Source of the DNA: a virus
Reading direction: 5' to 3' (one strand)
Virus record (IMG/VR): IMGVR_UViG_3300049847_000125
Span: 1-23,691 of that record
DNA length: 23,691 nucleotides
Shown here: in pieces, positions 8,210 through 16,376 of the stretch
Layout of the letters: every line of letters starts with the position of its first letter
How positions within the stretch are numbered: the first letter of the stretch is position 1
Translations under genes and position numbers: made by a program
Notes under the pieces: generated by a model
What the model saw: only the letters and a program-made list of their open reading frames with translations
The model's database searches: none
Told to the model about the DNA's origin: nothing

Positions 8210-8416
8210 TTAACCCGGCGTAACGATTTGCTGGCCGTCCGTCGTGGTCAGTAAAGACGCAGGCGGCTGCGCAAGATCAGGACGCCGACTAAGAATAGTC
8301 AGTAAAGCTCCAATCATCGTAGCCTCAGCCGTAGTCGTGCCTCCGCCCATCTGCGTAGCAACGTTAGCAGCATTCGCAGTAATGCGCGAGCCAGCATTAG
8401 TCAAAGTAATCGCCAT
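8210..8416 (-). CDS. Small protein, first gene after the capsid terminator
   Basis: 68 residues from the ATG at 8416 (MAITLTNAGSRITANAANV), chosen because AGGAG lies 6 nt upstream; a TTG two codons earlier is less likely. The sequence has an Ala/Thr-rich first half and a short helix (ATMIGALLTILSRRP). It is the first cistron beyond the terminator at 8432-8469 and starts the run of small beta-rich virion genes. No promoter is obvious in the short gap, so read-through of the terminator probably supplies expression. Function unknown. Confidence 0.6.
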   Translation of the reverse strand: MAITLTNAGSRITANAANVATQMGGGTTTAEATMIGALLTILSRRPDLAQPPASLLTTTDGQQIVTPG

Positions 8417-8431
8417 TGTCAACTCCTAGAT

Positions 8432-8469
8432 AAAAAAGAAAGGGGGAGCCGAATTGCTCCGACTCCCCC
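8432..8469 (-). terminator. Intrinsic terminator after capsid and decoration genes
   Basis: On the minus strand GGGGGAG (8463-8469) pairs with CTCCCCC (8442-8448). Three further inner pairs (one a T-G wobble) give a stem of about 10 bp with an 8-nt loop, followed directly by TTTCTTTTTT (8432-8441). This is a textbook Rho-independent terminator. It lies 7 nt beyond the decoration gene stop and would lower expression of the downstream tail genes relative to capsid genes. Confidence 0.9.
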
Positions 8470-8475
8470 GTTCCA

Positions 8476-9249
8476 TTAGGTGATAGCACCCTGAGCAAAC
8501 GCACGGTTCAACGACACGACATTGTAGAAAATCGTAGCGTTGTTGTACGTAATCGTGACGTTACCAGTCACCGCAGCAGAGTTAGCGACGCTAACAGTAA
8601 TGACACTGTTCTTGTCGTCAACAGCCGTGATGATGGCGGACGCACCGACACCCGTACCCGAGACGTAGCCACCCACGAAGAAGCCCTGCGTTGAAGCAAG
8701 CCCGATTCGCGTGTCGCCAGAGGCCCCGAACGTAGCAGCAGACACAACCGTCTGAGTGGCCGGAGTCACAGTCGTGGCATTCACAACCTGCACAGAGACC
8801 GCGTTAGTCGTCCCCTGCCCAGCAGCGTTATGCCCGAAAGTAACAGCAGCAGCCACCGACGCAGAACAGTTCAGCGGTGTACGGCCACTGGTCATAAACC
8901 AGCCGTACTGACCAACCGTGAAGGCGTTGACAGCACTGCCAACACCCGCACCAACTCCCTGCGCCACATACACGGACCTAGCCAGCAGTGTCGTAGTCGG
9001 ACACTCCGTCATATTGTACGTGTACACCTTATTGGTCGAGTCCCAGACTTCCGTCAGCACGCAAAGGCCGTACAGACGGATCGTGCCGTTAGCACGAGCG
9101 TAGATGAACTCACCCGGACCCCAGACCGGATCTTCCGCTTCGACAATGATGCCGGGCGGAATGGTCAGGGCAGAAAGTGTAGCCGGAACCGGCGTAACAC
9201 TCTCAATCGGCGGAGCGCCGATATACCGATAATCAAGTTTGTAACTCAT
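8476..9249 (-). CDS. Putative capsid decoration protein
   Basis: 257 residues directly after the major capsid gene (16-nt gap). The N-terminal segment MSKL-like start (MSYKLDYRYIGAPPIESVTP), the strand IPPGIIVEAEDPVWGPGEFIYA and GQYGWFMTSGRTPLNCSAS give the all-beta, Gly/Val-rich look of podoviral decoration or head-fibre proteins. The second half contains a VSAATFGASGDTRIGLASTQ segment followed by GFFVGGYVSGTGVGASAIIT, a pattern found in phage surface proteins. It shares the capsid transcript and is followed by a strong terminator, so it should be made in high amounts. The role is inferred from position and composition. Confidence 0.7.
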   Translation of the reverse strand: MSYKLDYRYIGAPPIESVTPVPATLSALTIPPGIIVEAEDPVWGPGEFIYARANGTIRLYGLCVLTEVWDSTNKVYTYNMTECPTTTLLARSVYVAQGVGAGVGSAVNAFTVGQYGWFMTSGRTPLNCSASVAAAVTFGHNAAGQGTTNAVSVQVVNATTVTPATQTVVSAATFGASGDTRIGLASTQGFFVGGYVSGTGVGASAIITAVDDKNSVITVSVANSAAVTGNVTITYNNATIFYNVVSLNRAFAQGAIT

Positions 9250-9265
9250 GTTACTGACACCCCTA

Positions 9266-10231
9266 TTAGTTATTATCCCAGCGGCCCTGGAACTGTGCGC
9301 CCGAGGTCGTGAGATTTCCAGCGAATGCCAGAATGTTGACTTCTGCGTCCTGATTCACGGCGTAACGCTTATCCGGGCTCAGGGCAACCATATTACGGTC
9401 GCGGTGTGGGCGCCAGAAGAGATACTTCGTATTCAGGAAGAAGGCCGTGTTGGCAGGAGCGTTACCGCCCACGCCACCATCGAGAACCACGTCAGCATTC
9501 ATGTACTTAACCGAGGAGAAGCCAGCATCCGCAGACATGGTGTTCTGGAAACGCTGAATCGCCTGGAGCGAGTTCATGTAGATCTGCCAAGTGGCGTTAT
9601 CAACGATAATCAGGTTCGGAGAATCACTACCACGCACAAGCTTGGCGTAGAGTGAGTTCCACGAGGACTGAACGGTAGCAGCAGTAATACCGCTGGTGTC
9701 GACAACCTGGTTCTTCCAGAACGTCCACACGGTACGGTCAATGCCGCCGTAGGTATTCGTCGGAGTAACCGGGACAGCCGCACCGAGGCCGGTGATCTGC
9801 TTGCCGCCTGAACCCGTGCCATCTGAGTAGATGCCGTTGGCGATCAGGTTAGCCATCGAAGCCTCAGCGACGGCAAGCCGTCCCTCAAGCAGATCGATGA
9901 TCTCTTCCTTACCGCTATTCTGCAACTGCTCAAGACCAGAGATAACCACAGGCACTGCAACCTGCTTAATCTGGTACTCAGCCGCTGAAATGACATCCTG
10001 TGCCGCAACCGGGAGAAGGTCATAACCGCTGTAGTAACCGGCGTTACCGTTGGCCTGGAACGAAAGTTCCTGCAAGATCGAAGAGCCGCCGGAGAACGTT
10101 TTCATGTTCCCCTGCTTGCTCAGCCACGTAAGAACAGCGTTGTTCTGCGTGACGTTATCGGCAATAGCGTGCGTACGTGACTGAATAGTCGTAGCAACGA
10201 TATCCGAAATTGAACTATTTGCGAATGCCAT
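9266..10231 (-). CDS. Major capsid protein (HK97-like fold)
   Basis: 321 residues. The helical N-arm (IQSRTHAIADNVTQNNAVLTWLSKQ) is followed by SGGSSILQELSFQAN and YSGYDLLPVAAQDVISAAEY, the extended-loop region. QVAVPVVISGLEQLQNSGKE starts a spine helix (about 105-135), and residues about 205-310 form the A-domain with NLIIVDNATWQIYMNSLQAI and FFLNTKYLFWRPHRDRNM. This is the pattern of podoviral and siphoviral HK97-type capsid proteins of about 320-340 residues. The strongest ribosome site in the late module (AGGAGG, 8 nt before the ATG) precedes it. It sits between scaffold and decoration genes. Assignment is by pattern and gene order. Confidence 0.88.
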   Translation of the reverse strand: MAFANSSISDIVATTIQSRTHAIADNVTQNNAVLTWLSKQGNMKTFSGGSSILQELSFQANGNAGYYSGYDLLPVAAQDVISAAEYQIKQVAVPVVISGLEQLQNSGKEEIIDLLEGRLAVAEASMANLIANGIYSDGTGSGGKQITGLGAAVPVTPTNTYGGIDRTVWTFWKNQVVDTSGITAATVQSSWNSLYAKLVRGSDSPNLIIVDNATWQIYMNSLQAIQRFQNTMSADAGFSSVKYMNADVVLDGGVGGNAPANTAFFLNTKYLFWRPHRDRNMVALSPDKRYAVNQDAEVNILAFAGNLTTSGAQFQGRWDNN

Positions 10232-10378
10232 TAGGGCATCCTCCTATATTGGTTTTAACTGTTGGTAGTGCGTTCCGTCGAACTTGAGCTGCACTCAGTG
10301 ATCCAATATGGGTCTGTGTGGCTAGGTCGGGGCGCGAGACAAAGCGAACTCTCTTTCGAGTGGGTAGGCTCTTTTTCT
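10232..10378 (-). promoter_or_regulatory. Scaffold-capsid intergenic leader with possible RBS-flanking pairing
   Basis: 147 nt without an ORF, the longest gap inside the late module. On the transcript, ATATTGG (complement of 10303-10309) can pair with CCAATAT (complement of 10246-10252), and the second arm abuts the AGGAGG at 10240-10245. A small GGGTA/TACCC stem lies just beyond the scaffold stop. No sigma70 promoter is clear. The leader could adjust capsid translation relative to scaffold. Confidence 0.35.
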
Positions 10379-11404
10379 TTACCCGTCAATCGCAGCCGTG
10401 ATAGCATCACGGAGCGTGGCGGGCTTTGCGCCAGTGCTGCCTTTCGGCGCCCCGGCGACGGATGAAGCAGCTCTACGGCTTCGGGCCATAATAGCTGCCG
10501 CTTCAGAGACATTCGGACTTGCTGCCACTGGGGCTGGCGCCAAGCCAGCTAGTGAAAGCGCGTGATCGTATGCCTGCTTGACTGTCAATGGACGGCCGCG
10601 CTGTGCGGCCAAGTCCAGAATATCTGCCATATCTTCCCGCAGATCCTCGAAGTGCGGGAGAGCGGCCACTTCCTCTACAGCAGCGTCCACTTTAGCGGCT
10701 TGGGCTGCTTTGAACTGTTCGGCTATCTGAAACAGCGGAGCAAGTTCTGGAACACTCTTAGGATCGAACTGCGGAGTAGCCGGTACCGGCATCTGCGGCC
10801 TCGGCCCTCTCACTAGGTAATCGTCCAACTGCTTAATATCTACGTTGAATTGATACACTAGATTGGCCAACAGCTCGGCTTTCTGCGCCGGAGTACCGAC
10901 TTCCAAAGCAGCACGAGTCTGCATGAGCGGCACAATGGCTGTGATGGGGTCTTTTACCCCATACGCCTGCAAGAGCGGCTCAAAAGGGGCGAGAGCCTGT
11001 GTAAAGCTCTGTTGGAGCTTGCGGGCATCAGCGGAGGTGCTTAAGGCCCTCTGCGTCTCGCTTTCCCGGCGCATGATGGCTGCACGGGCTTCAGGAGGAA
11101 CCTTATCCCAGGATGCCTTTTCGGCAGCTCGCCAGGAGGCCGGAGCGGCTACAGGAGCCGGAGCGGCCGGAGGGGCGGGCGGCGTACCAGTATCGGTAAC
11201 TTCCGTTTTAGGCGGCGTAGCTGTCGGAGGCGGGGTAGCGGGCTTAGCCGCAGGTTCCTGTCCTATCGCCGGGGCTGGAGTAGGCTCAGCAGCGCCTATT
11301 ACAGTAGGGATCGTCGCAGCAGGGGCTTCTGGAGCGGGAGTCGGGACTTCCTTTTCTTCCGCAGCAAACGCCTGAGTAAGAGCCTCACGAATCGAATCAG
11401 CCAT
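10379..11404 (-). CDS. Scaffold / prohead assembly protein
   Basis: 341 residues. The N-terminus is acidic (ALTQAFAAEEKEVPT). Residues about 22-95 are Pro/Ala-rich and disordered, followed by PASWRAAEKASWDKVPPEARAAIM-type sequence (about 88-115) and a long helical region (about 115-275). The Ala/Ser/Arg-rich C-terminus ends in GSTGAKPATLRDAITAAIDG. An acidic-helical body with a basic tail just upstream of the capsid gene is the usual layout of podoviral scaffolds, which bind capsid subunits through the C-terminus and leave before or during packaging. AAGGA stands about 9 nt before the ATG. No protease motif is seen, so it is not a protease-scaffold fusion. Confidence 0.82.
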   Translation of the reverse strand: MADSIREALTQAFAAEEKEVPTPAPEAPAATIPTVIGAAEPTPAPAIGQEPAAKPATPPPTATPPKTEVTDTGTPPAPPAAPAPVAAPASWRAAEKASWDKVPPEARAAIMRRESETQRALSTSADARKLQQSFTQALAPFEPLLQAYGVKDPITAIVPLMQTRAALEVGTPAQKAELLANLVYQFNVDIKQLDDYLVRGPRPQMPVPATPQFDPKSVPELAPLFQIAEQFKAAQAAKVDAAVEEVAALPHFEDLREDMADILDLAAQRGRPLTVKQAYDHALSLAGLAPAPVAASPNVSEAAAIMARSRRAASSVAGAPKGSTGAKPATLRDAITAAIDG

Positions 11405-11431
11405 TTAAGTGCTTCCTTTAAGGATGGGCAA

Positions 11432-11442
11432 AAGTGTTATTA
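11432..11442 (-). promoter_or_regulatory. Third TAATAACACTT motif
   Basis: TAATAACACTT on the minus strand, identical to the motifs at 5029-5039 and 16390-16400. Here the TAA is also the stop codon of the gene at 11440-11787. The motif lies about 27 nt before the scaffold start, but no strong hairpin precedes it and the following bases differ from the other two. It may be part of the same leader family or chance. Confidence 0.3.
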
Positions 11443-11787
11443 TCGTCTCCACGTCCCTTTGGCAATACGTTCATTCCGTACTCGCTCAAAGGCGTCGCTG
11501 ATAAAGCGGACTCGCTCAGCACGTACTTCAGGATGTGTCCCCTTAATACGCTCTTCACGTTCCCTGGCCTTCTTGGCCGCATGTTCTTTGTAGTCATCAG
11601 CAAAGACTACATCATGCCGTTTCATGTGATCCCGCAGTTGTGAGCGGGAGTTAATAATGGCGCCATTGATCGGAGACTTAAATGGAGTAATATCCATTTG
11701 AAGTTCGTGGGTCTGTGGGGCGCTGTACTTGGTGGAGACTTCCACCATAGACTTTGTTACAGGATCAAACCGATACCGCCGACGCAT
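11440..11787 (-). CDS. Small conserved basic phage protein between portal and scaffold
   Basis: 115 residues, strongly basic and helical in the second half (DYKEHAAKKAREREERIKG; VRFISDAFERVRNERIAKG). The segment SPINGAIINSRSQLRDHMKRHDVV resembles a zinc-finger-like or HNH-like fold remnant, but only His and no Cys pairs are present. This pattern (MVEV..., then SPI-G-I-SR-LR-H-KRH) occurs in unnamed proteins near podovirus portal genes. Its start overlaps the portal end by 23 nt, and AAGG lies upstream within the portal gene. A DNA- or portal-binding role is possible, but there is no evidence for one. Confidence 0.65.
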   Translation of the reverse strand: MRRRYRFDPVTKSMVEVSTKYSAPQTHELQMDITPFKSPINGAIINSRSQLRDHMKRHDVVFADDYKEHAAKKAREREERIKGTHPEVRAERVRFISDAFERVRNERIAKGTWRR

Positions 11788-13867
11788 TCTCTACCTTGGC
11801 CTCAGCCGTTGCTTTTGCTGCATCAACTTTCGCTTGTGAAGTAATCACAATGGCATTTAACTGAGCCGCGATCTCTGCCATGCGAAGTGCATGCTCTTTT
11901 CTGTCTAACTGCATCTGTTGTTGCATTTCCATCAGTCTGATGTTGCCTTCCTGCTGCGCCTGCTGCATCTCCTGTTGGCGAAGAGCCGATTCCTGCTGGA
12001 ACTGTTGCTGCGCGAGTTGAGCATCCTGTTGTTTGGCCTGAGCATCAGCCTGGGCCTTAATCATGGCAGGATCAGGCGGAGGAGGCGGAGGGGGCTGGGC
12101 AAGTTTCTGTTTCACCTGCGCGGCGAACTGGTCAATAACCCCCTCCATCTCAGCCGCCCCATTAAAGCCCGCCACGGAGAACTGGAGCAACTCCAGAAGG
12201 AACGGAGCGGATTCGGGCTGCTTCTCGATCATCGGGGTAGCCATCCCGAGGAATTGCGCCACCCCCTGAATCAACGCAGCGCGCTGCTCTTTCACGGCAT
12301 CCAGGTTTTCCTGGGCCATACTCTCACTGCGCACCGCAACGCGGATATTGAATTGATCTGAGTTCTTAATCAGCGCCACAGCCTGATCGGCAAGTTGCGC
12401 ATCAGGGGTATTCAAGATGTTGGAAAGCTGTTTAATCCGCTCAGGATCATAGAAGCGCTGGATAAGCTGAACTTTCTTGTTCAACAGGTCAGAAGTGAAG
12501 GAGGCAAACTCTTCCTGAATGGCTTGAATCCTACCAGAGCCGAATTGTGCCTTGATCCTCTGTTCTGTAGCAGTCACATTATTCTGCGTAGCCTGCCCAC
12601 GCATGATATCAGACAGGCCAGTTACCTGATAGAGCTGATTGATTCTTGATGCCTGTTGCGCGCTGAGTACGCTAATTGCGTTAACGACAGAATCAAGCGG
12701 GAGCCAGTCGGTCATTCCCTTGATTCCGCCCTTCTCTGCAAACATCGCCCAGTTATCCACCGGGATCATCTCATTCTCGACGCCCTCTTTGAGCATGCGT
12801 CCGATGTCTTTGCTGCCGCGATCATAGACACCAACACACTTAGCTGCCTGTGTCAGCAGCGCAATACGGGTTTCTAGTTCGTCAATCTCAGAGTAGAGGT
12901 CTTGCGCAAAGAAATAGTCCGGCTTCGGAAGATACTTGGAGGTGGACGTATTGGCAAGCATCGGCTTAGCATCTGGATAGAAGCCGCCCAGTTCCATAGG
13001 ATCGGGCTGCACTTCCAGGAACTTGCTATATCCTTCCACCAGCCAGCAGGTCTGCTTTCCTTCTCCATCCCACACTTCCCAGATTTCAGCCTCTGCTTTA
13101 ACCTGCTCAATATCGTTGGCCTTATCAGCCTGTAAACGCGGAGCGCTACGGGTGTACGGGATAGCTTCTGCTGTCTCTACTCCCCACCGCTTCTCTACTT
13201 CGTCCTTCGTCATGTAGGAGCGAAACGCTTTCCAGCGAAGTTCACTAGCTACGCGAGAGGGACTCCAGAGAATATCACGCCAGTGGACATAAATAGTATC
13301 GCACCACTCATCAGACTTCTGCGTGAGAGGCTGCCCCGTAGCAGGGTCTATGGCCTGCTGCCCTGTCGTGTAGTCAACTACCGGAGTTTCATCCATGTAG
13401 TATTTGACACGAGCGGTACCGAGACCGCTAACGAGACGATCCTGTAAACAGCTCTTCAGAACATCGTTCAACTTATCATCAGGATCATTCATGTCGTTCT
13501 GAATGATCCGAGTAACCATTTCAGCCGCTACACGGGCAACATCGTCTGCCGGATCAAAGAACCTTCGGTCTGCCTCAGCCTTCGGAATCTTAGCATACAG
13601 CATAGATTCCAGAGTAACAATATTGGAATGGAACAGATTAAGCCGATACAGCGGAGCGGTTCCTACCGCCTCTCCCTGCCCTTTGCTCTTGTTATCCAAA
13701 TACCGATCAACCGCCTTCTGCGCCTGCTTATGGAAGGGCTCGAAGAATTTCTTAGCCTGACGCAATTCATCCTGCCACTTAGCGACAGTTTCGGCTTCAG
13801 TGGGCGGAGCTGTGCTACCGGCAGCGCCGGATACCACTCTCGTCAATAGTTCGCGCAAAGCTCCCAT
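11765..13867 (-). CDS. Portal protein (P22-type, long)
   Basis: 700 residues. Recognisable podoviral portal features, in order: the N-terminal helical region with FEPFHKQAQKAVDRYLDN (about 42-60); LYRLNLFHSNIVTLESMLYA; FDPADDVARVAAEMVTRIIQ; WRDILWSPSRVASELRWKAF (clip/wing); YLPKPDYFFAQDLYSEIDEL; and VTGLSDIMRGQATQNNVTAT followed by a long stem helix (about 440-470). Residues about 591-700 form a Pro-run and then a Gln-rich barrel-like coiled coil (QQQFQQESALRQQEMQQAQQ), like the C-terminal barrel of P22 gp1 (725 aa). It forms the dodecameric vertex through which DNA is packaged and ejected. AAGGA lies 5 nt before the ATG, 1 nt after the terminase stop. Confidence 0.9.
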   Translation of the reverse strand: MGALRELLTRVVSGAAGSTAPPTEAETVAKWQDELRQAKKFFEPFHKQAQKAVDRYLDNKSKGQGEAVGTAPLYRLNLFHSNIVTLESMLYAKIPKAEADRRFFDPADDVARVAAEMVTRIIQNDMNDPDDKLNDVLKSCLQDRLVSGLGTARVKYYMDETPVVDYTTGQQAIDPATGQPLTQKSDEWCDTIYVHWRDILWSPSRVASELRWKAFRSYMTKDEVEKRWGVETAEAIPYTRSAPRLQADKANDIEQVKAEAEIWEVWDGEGKQTCWLVEGYSKFLEVQPDPMELGGFYPDAKPMLANTSTSKYLPKPDYFFAQDLYSEIDELETRIALLTQAAKCVGVYDRGSKDIGRMLKEGVENEMIPVDNWAMFAEKGGIKGMTDWLPLDSVVNAISVLSAQQASRINQLYQVTGLSDIMRGQATQNNVTATEQRIKAQFGSGRIQAIQEEFASFTSDLLNKKVQLIQRFYDPERIKQLSNILNTPDAQLADQAVALIKNSDQFNIRVAVRSESMAQENLDAVKEQRAALIQGVAQFLGMATPMIEKQPESAPFLLELLQFSVAGFNGAAEMEGVIDQFAAQVKQKLAQPPPPPPPDPAMIKAQADAQAKQQDAQLAQQQFQQESALRQQEMQQAQQEGNIRLMEMQQQMQLDRKEHALRMAEIAAQLNAIVITSQAKVDAAKATAEAKVENASAVSV

Positions 13868-15334
13868 TTACATCCTTACTCGTCGATTTTGACGTTCGTG
13901 GTCATTCCACAGATCATCTAATTTGTATCCTAACACCCGTGCCTCTTTAGGACGAGCAATCTCGGTAGTCCAGGGGCGGCTCATACACCCATAACGTATG
14001 GCATCCAGCGCATGATCTTCACCAGAGCTGTCCAGATCTTCTGGCTTATTAGGGTCGTGCTGTGCCGCAGGAAGTGTTCGGATGAGGTCAGGACAAGTTG
14101 AAAAGACATAGATCATCGGTCCTTCTGAAGTTCCTCGGAGTCTCTCTCGCACCATATCCCATCCAGGAAGGCGCTTGTTATCCCCTCGGCGGAACATAAC
14201 ACTTCCATCCGTTGCCCGCGCTATGCGCTCGGCTATGGATGGCCCGCCATTCTGAGCCCAGGCGGCTGGATCAATGACAGAATCACTGATCGTCTCATTC
14301 ACTTCCTTGTTCCGAATCCCCTCCCCTACTTCCTCCGCCGTCATCTTCAATCCGACGTTAGCAGACTTAGCTCCGTACCACTCCCGATAGACAACCATCG
14401 CCCCTTTAGGGTAACGTCGTCCATCGTAGGTAGGAACTCCATCCGATATAGCGATCCAGTAGACGGCAAACGGAGCTGCACTCCCCCAGTCACAGCACCG
14501 CAGGCGAGTCCAGGAAAGCGGGATCTCAAAGGGGGAGATAACGTGCTTGGACGTATCGAATTCAGGAAAGTAAGCTCCCTGAACAACACTCCAGTCTCCT
14601 TCAAGCCACGCTCTTACCAGCTCAGGAGAGCCTAGGGACTTAAGACGCCCGATATACCCAGGATCTGACTTAAGTAGGATCTTATTATCTTGAACGCGAG
14701 AGGCGATGAACAGTCTATTCATCCCTGATTCATCTTCAGGGGATAAGAGCATCCCACCGTGCGGGTAGCGATCAATCCCGAAGTATTCTTTCACCCAGGA
14801 ATGTCCAGGGCCTCCGGGATTCGCAGTCGCTCTAATTCGCCTGAATTTAACGTGAGGATGCGCTGAACGCAATCGCGCTTTCATGCGCAGGTAGTTAGTC
14901 GGAGATGCCCAGGTAGTTAGCTCATCATACCCAATCCACCCATAAGCATGCCCCTGGTACTCCATCCAATCTTCCTCGTTTTCGAGGAAGCGAAGCTTGA
15001 GGCTAGCTCCGTTAGCCCACTTCCAGGTCTTTTCCCCTACCATCCATTTTACAAGCCCTTTATTCTTCGGATCAAACCATTGAGGATAGACTTCAAGCGA
15101 GCGCTTAATGAGTTCTTCCAATTGCGGATATGTTCTACGAAAGAGTATGCCATGCCAGCCTGGGCCTCCTGCCGTTGGTACGTCTTGGCCGAAATCACCA
15201 AGAAGGAAATCGGATTTACCCCCGCCTGCTGCTCCCCCATAGAGGAGTTCTTCAACCCACGCTTTGCGGATGGCTTCTTTTTGCGGCCCTTCCTGGGGGC
15301 GCCACGCACCGGATGTTTTTGGGGCATTGCTCAC
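13868..15334 (-). CDS. terL: Terminase large subunit
   Basis: 488 residues. The ATPase domain has Walker A GGAAGGGKS (33-41), Walker B WIGYDE (133-138) with the catalytic Glu, and coupling motif ATANPGG (169-175). The RNase H-like nuclease domain carries acidic residues in RCCDWG (D282), SVIDPAAW (D355) and GEDHALDAIRYG (D444). This is the DNA-packaging motor and headful or site-specific nuclease. The start is a GTG at 15334 overlapping the previous stop as GTGA; no in-frame ATG is nearby and the RBS is weak, so translation is probably coupled. Length and motif spacing are normal for the family. Confidence 0.95.
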   Translation of the reverse strand: MSNAPKTSGAWRPQEGPQKEAIRKAWVEELLYGGAAGGGKSDFLLGDFGQDVPTAGGPGWHGILFRRTYPQLEELIKRSLEVYPQWFDPKNKGLVKWMVGEKTWKWANGASLKLRFLENEEDWMEYQGHAYGWIGYDELTTWASPTNYLRMKARLRSAHPHVKFRRIRATANPGGPGHSWVKEYFGIDRYPHGGMLLSPEDESGMNRLFIASRVQDNKILLKSDPGYIGRLKSLGSPELVRAWLEGDWSVVQGAYFPEFDTSKHVISPFEIPLSWTRLRCCDWGSAAPFAVYWIAISDGVPTYDGRRYPKGAMVVYREWYGAKSANVGLKMTAEEVGEGIRNKEVNETISDSVIDPAAWAQNGGPSIAERIARATDGSVMFRRGDNKRLPGWDMVRERLRGTSEGPMIYVFSTCPDLIRTLPAAQHDPNKPEDLDSSGEDHALDAIRYGCMSRPWTTEIARPKEARVLGYKLDDLWNDHERQNRRVRM

Positions 15335-15558
15335 AGCTTCAGTTGGTCTTTAATGTAACGCTTCCAGGAAGGAAGCGGAAGAGATGCCTCGAACAGCCTC
15401 CCATCAGGACCACAGGGATGCTTAGGGTAGCGCTCGACATGACACACGGCAGTTCCGAATACCACATTGCGTGCTGAGGCTTTCGGATGTAAACAAGTGT
15501 TAGGGTCGCGATAGAAGCGACAGTCGACACAGACTGGAACAGCCTCTTCATCACTCAT
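15331..15558 (-). CDS. Cys-rich small protein, possible zinc binder, before the large terminase
   Basis: 75 residues from the ATG at 15558 (MSDEEAVPVCVDCRFYRDPN), chosen over upstream ATGs that lie well inside the preceding gene. C-x2-C (10, 13), a third Cys-His (TCLHP), a later Cys-His (AVCHVERYP) and HPCGPDGRLFE make a probable zinc-binding fold. The motif order C-DC-FY...C-HP...CGP-GRLFE is one I know from unnamed phage proteins. It overlaps the previous gene (ATG within its final codons) and the terminase (4 nt), so it belongs to the packaging operon. A packaging accessory role is inferred. Confidence 0.7.
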   Translation of the reverse strand: MSDEEAVPVCVDCRFYRDPNTCLHPKASARNVVFGTAVCHVERYPKHPCGPDGRLFEASLPLPSWKRYIKDQLKL

Positions 15559-16078
15559 TAGGAGGAGGCTCTTCACACTCTGTGGTAGGGAGAATAGGAA
15601 CAGTATCCATCGGAGGAGCATCATCGAAGAGCGGAAGCTTCTCTAACTCAACGAACTCCGCCTCGGTCGATACTTCCTCAGCAGTCGATGGAATAACTCG
15701 AGGATCTTTCTCTCGCTCCTCAACAGCAACGAAGTGCTGGTGCTGAACATTGACAGTGCCCGAGGTCTCAAGACGCGAGAGTTTAGGCATCAGATACTCG
15801 ATCATATCCCGATAGAACTGGATGACTACATCAGGACGGCGGGCAGCTATGCTCTCAAGGGCTTTAGGAAGCTCGGTATGGAGAGCTGCCATAGTCTGAG
15901 ACAGCGCAGCCTTCATCAGCTTCTCAGGATCAGTAATCCCCTCAAGATTGAGCGGAGGGAGATTAATGAGCGTCTGAGTCGGCTCTTTAGGAGCCTGGAC
16001 TCGTTCTATGACATTAACGACTATGGGCTTTCTAGGACGCCCTGGAGGCTTTCCAGTCGGGATGTAGTTCCGAACCAT
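15551..16078 (-). CDS. Putative terminase small subunit / packaging protein
   Basis: 175 residues. An AT-hook-like basic N-terminus (TGKPPGRPRKPIVV, about 7-20) could touch DNA. The helical core (about 55-105) contains LMKAALSQTMAALHTELPKA and YRDMIEYLMPKLSRLETSGT, similar to a core I associate with small-terminase-like phage proteins. The C-terminal third is acidic and disordered. Its position two genes before the large terminase fits a DNA-recognition subunit, but no helix-turn-helix is obvious. The function is therefore inferred from context and partial pattern. The start at 16078 leaves 7 nt to the preceding stop. Confidence 0.55.
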   Translation of the reverse strand: MVRNYIPTGKPPGRPRKPIVVNVIERVQAPKEPTQTLINLPPLNLEGITDPEKLMKAALSQTMAALHTELPKALESIAARRPDVVIQFYRDMIEYLMPKLSRLETSGTVNVQHQHFVAVEEREKDPRVIPSTAEEVSTEAEFVELEKLPLFDDAPPMDTVPILPTTECEEPPPNE

Positions 16079-16085
16079 AGAGAGC

Positions 16086-16376
16086 CTACTTAGGCTGTTC
16101 TAAGAATGCGGCTAACTGCCCATACACCAGAGTGGGGAATACCTCAATAGCACTCTTCAGAAGAGCCAGCTCATCTACTGATAGGTCAGGAGATTCATCC
16201 TTCTGAAGCTTAAGGAAGAGCGCAAAGCGCTTAGCCTTATCAGCGGTAGTAATCCCCTGCGGGTCAGACAGTAGGGCATTGATAAAGGCGGTCTTAATGT
16301 AAGCTGGCTTACCAGACTCTTCCTTACCTTCAGTCCCATCAATGTTAATCAGGACTTTCGAGAAGTCGTACAGCAT
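16086..16376 (-). CDS. Small conserved phage protein of unknown function
   Basis: 96 residues from the ATG at 16376 (MLYDFSKVLINIDGTEGKEE); an upstream TTG at 16391 is rejected because GGGGA stands at the right distance from the ATG. The layout of a short beta start (SKVLINIDGTEG), AFINALLSDPQGITTADKAK, then a helix (LFLKLQKDESPDLSVDELAL) and an IEVFPTLVYGQLAAFLEQ end is a pattern seen in small phage proteins near packaging genes. The shared hairpin/TAATAACACTT leader precedes it. No catalytic residues are visible and function is unknown. Confidence 0.65.
   Translation of the reverse strand: MLYDFSKVLINIDGTEGKEESGKPAYIKTAFINALLSDPQGITTADKAKRFALFLKLQKDESPDLSVDELALLKSAIEVFPTLVYGQLAAFLEQPK

Noticed and set aside
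8830-9312. 160-codon rightward open frame opposite the decoration gene
   Set aside because: Composition is a shadow of the real leftward gene, with no ribosome site, and it crosses the capsid-decoration junction.
10863-11375. 170-codon rightward open frame opposite the scaffold gene
   Set aside because: The Gly/Ala/Val low-complexity translation mirrors the Pro/Ala-rich region of the scaffold on the other strand.
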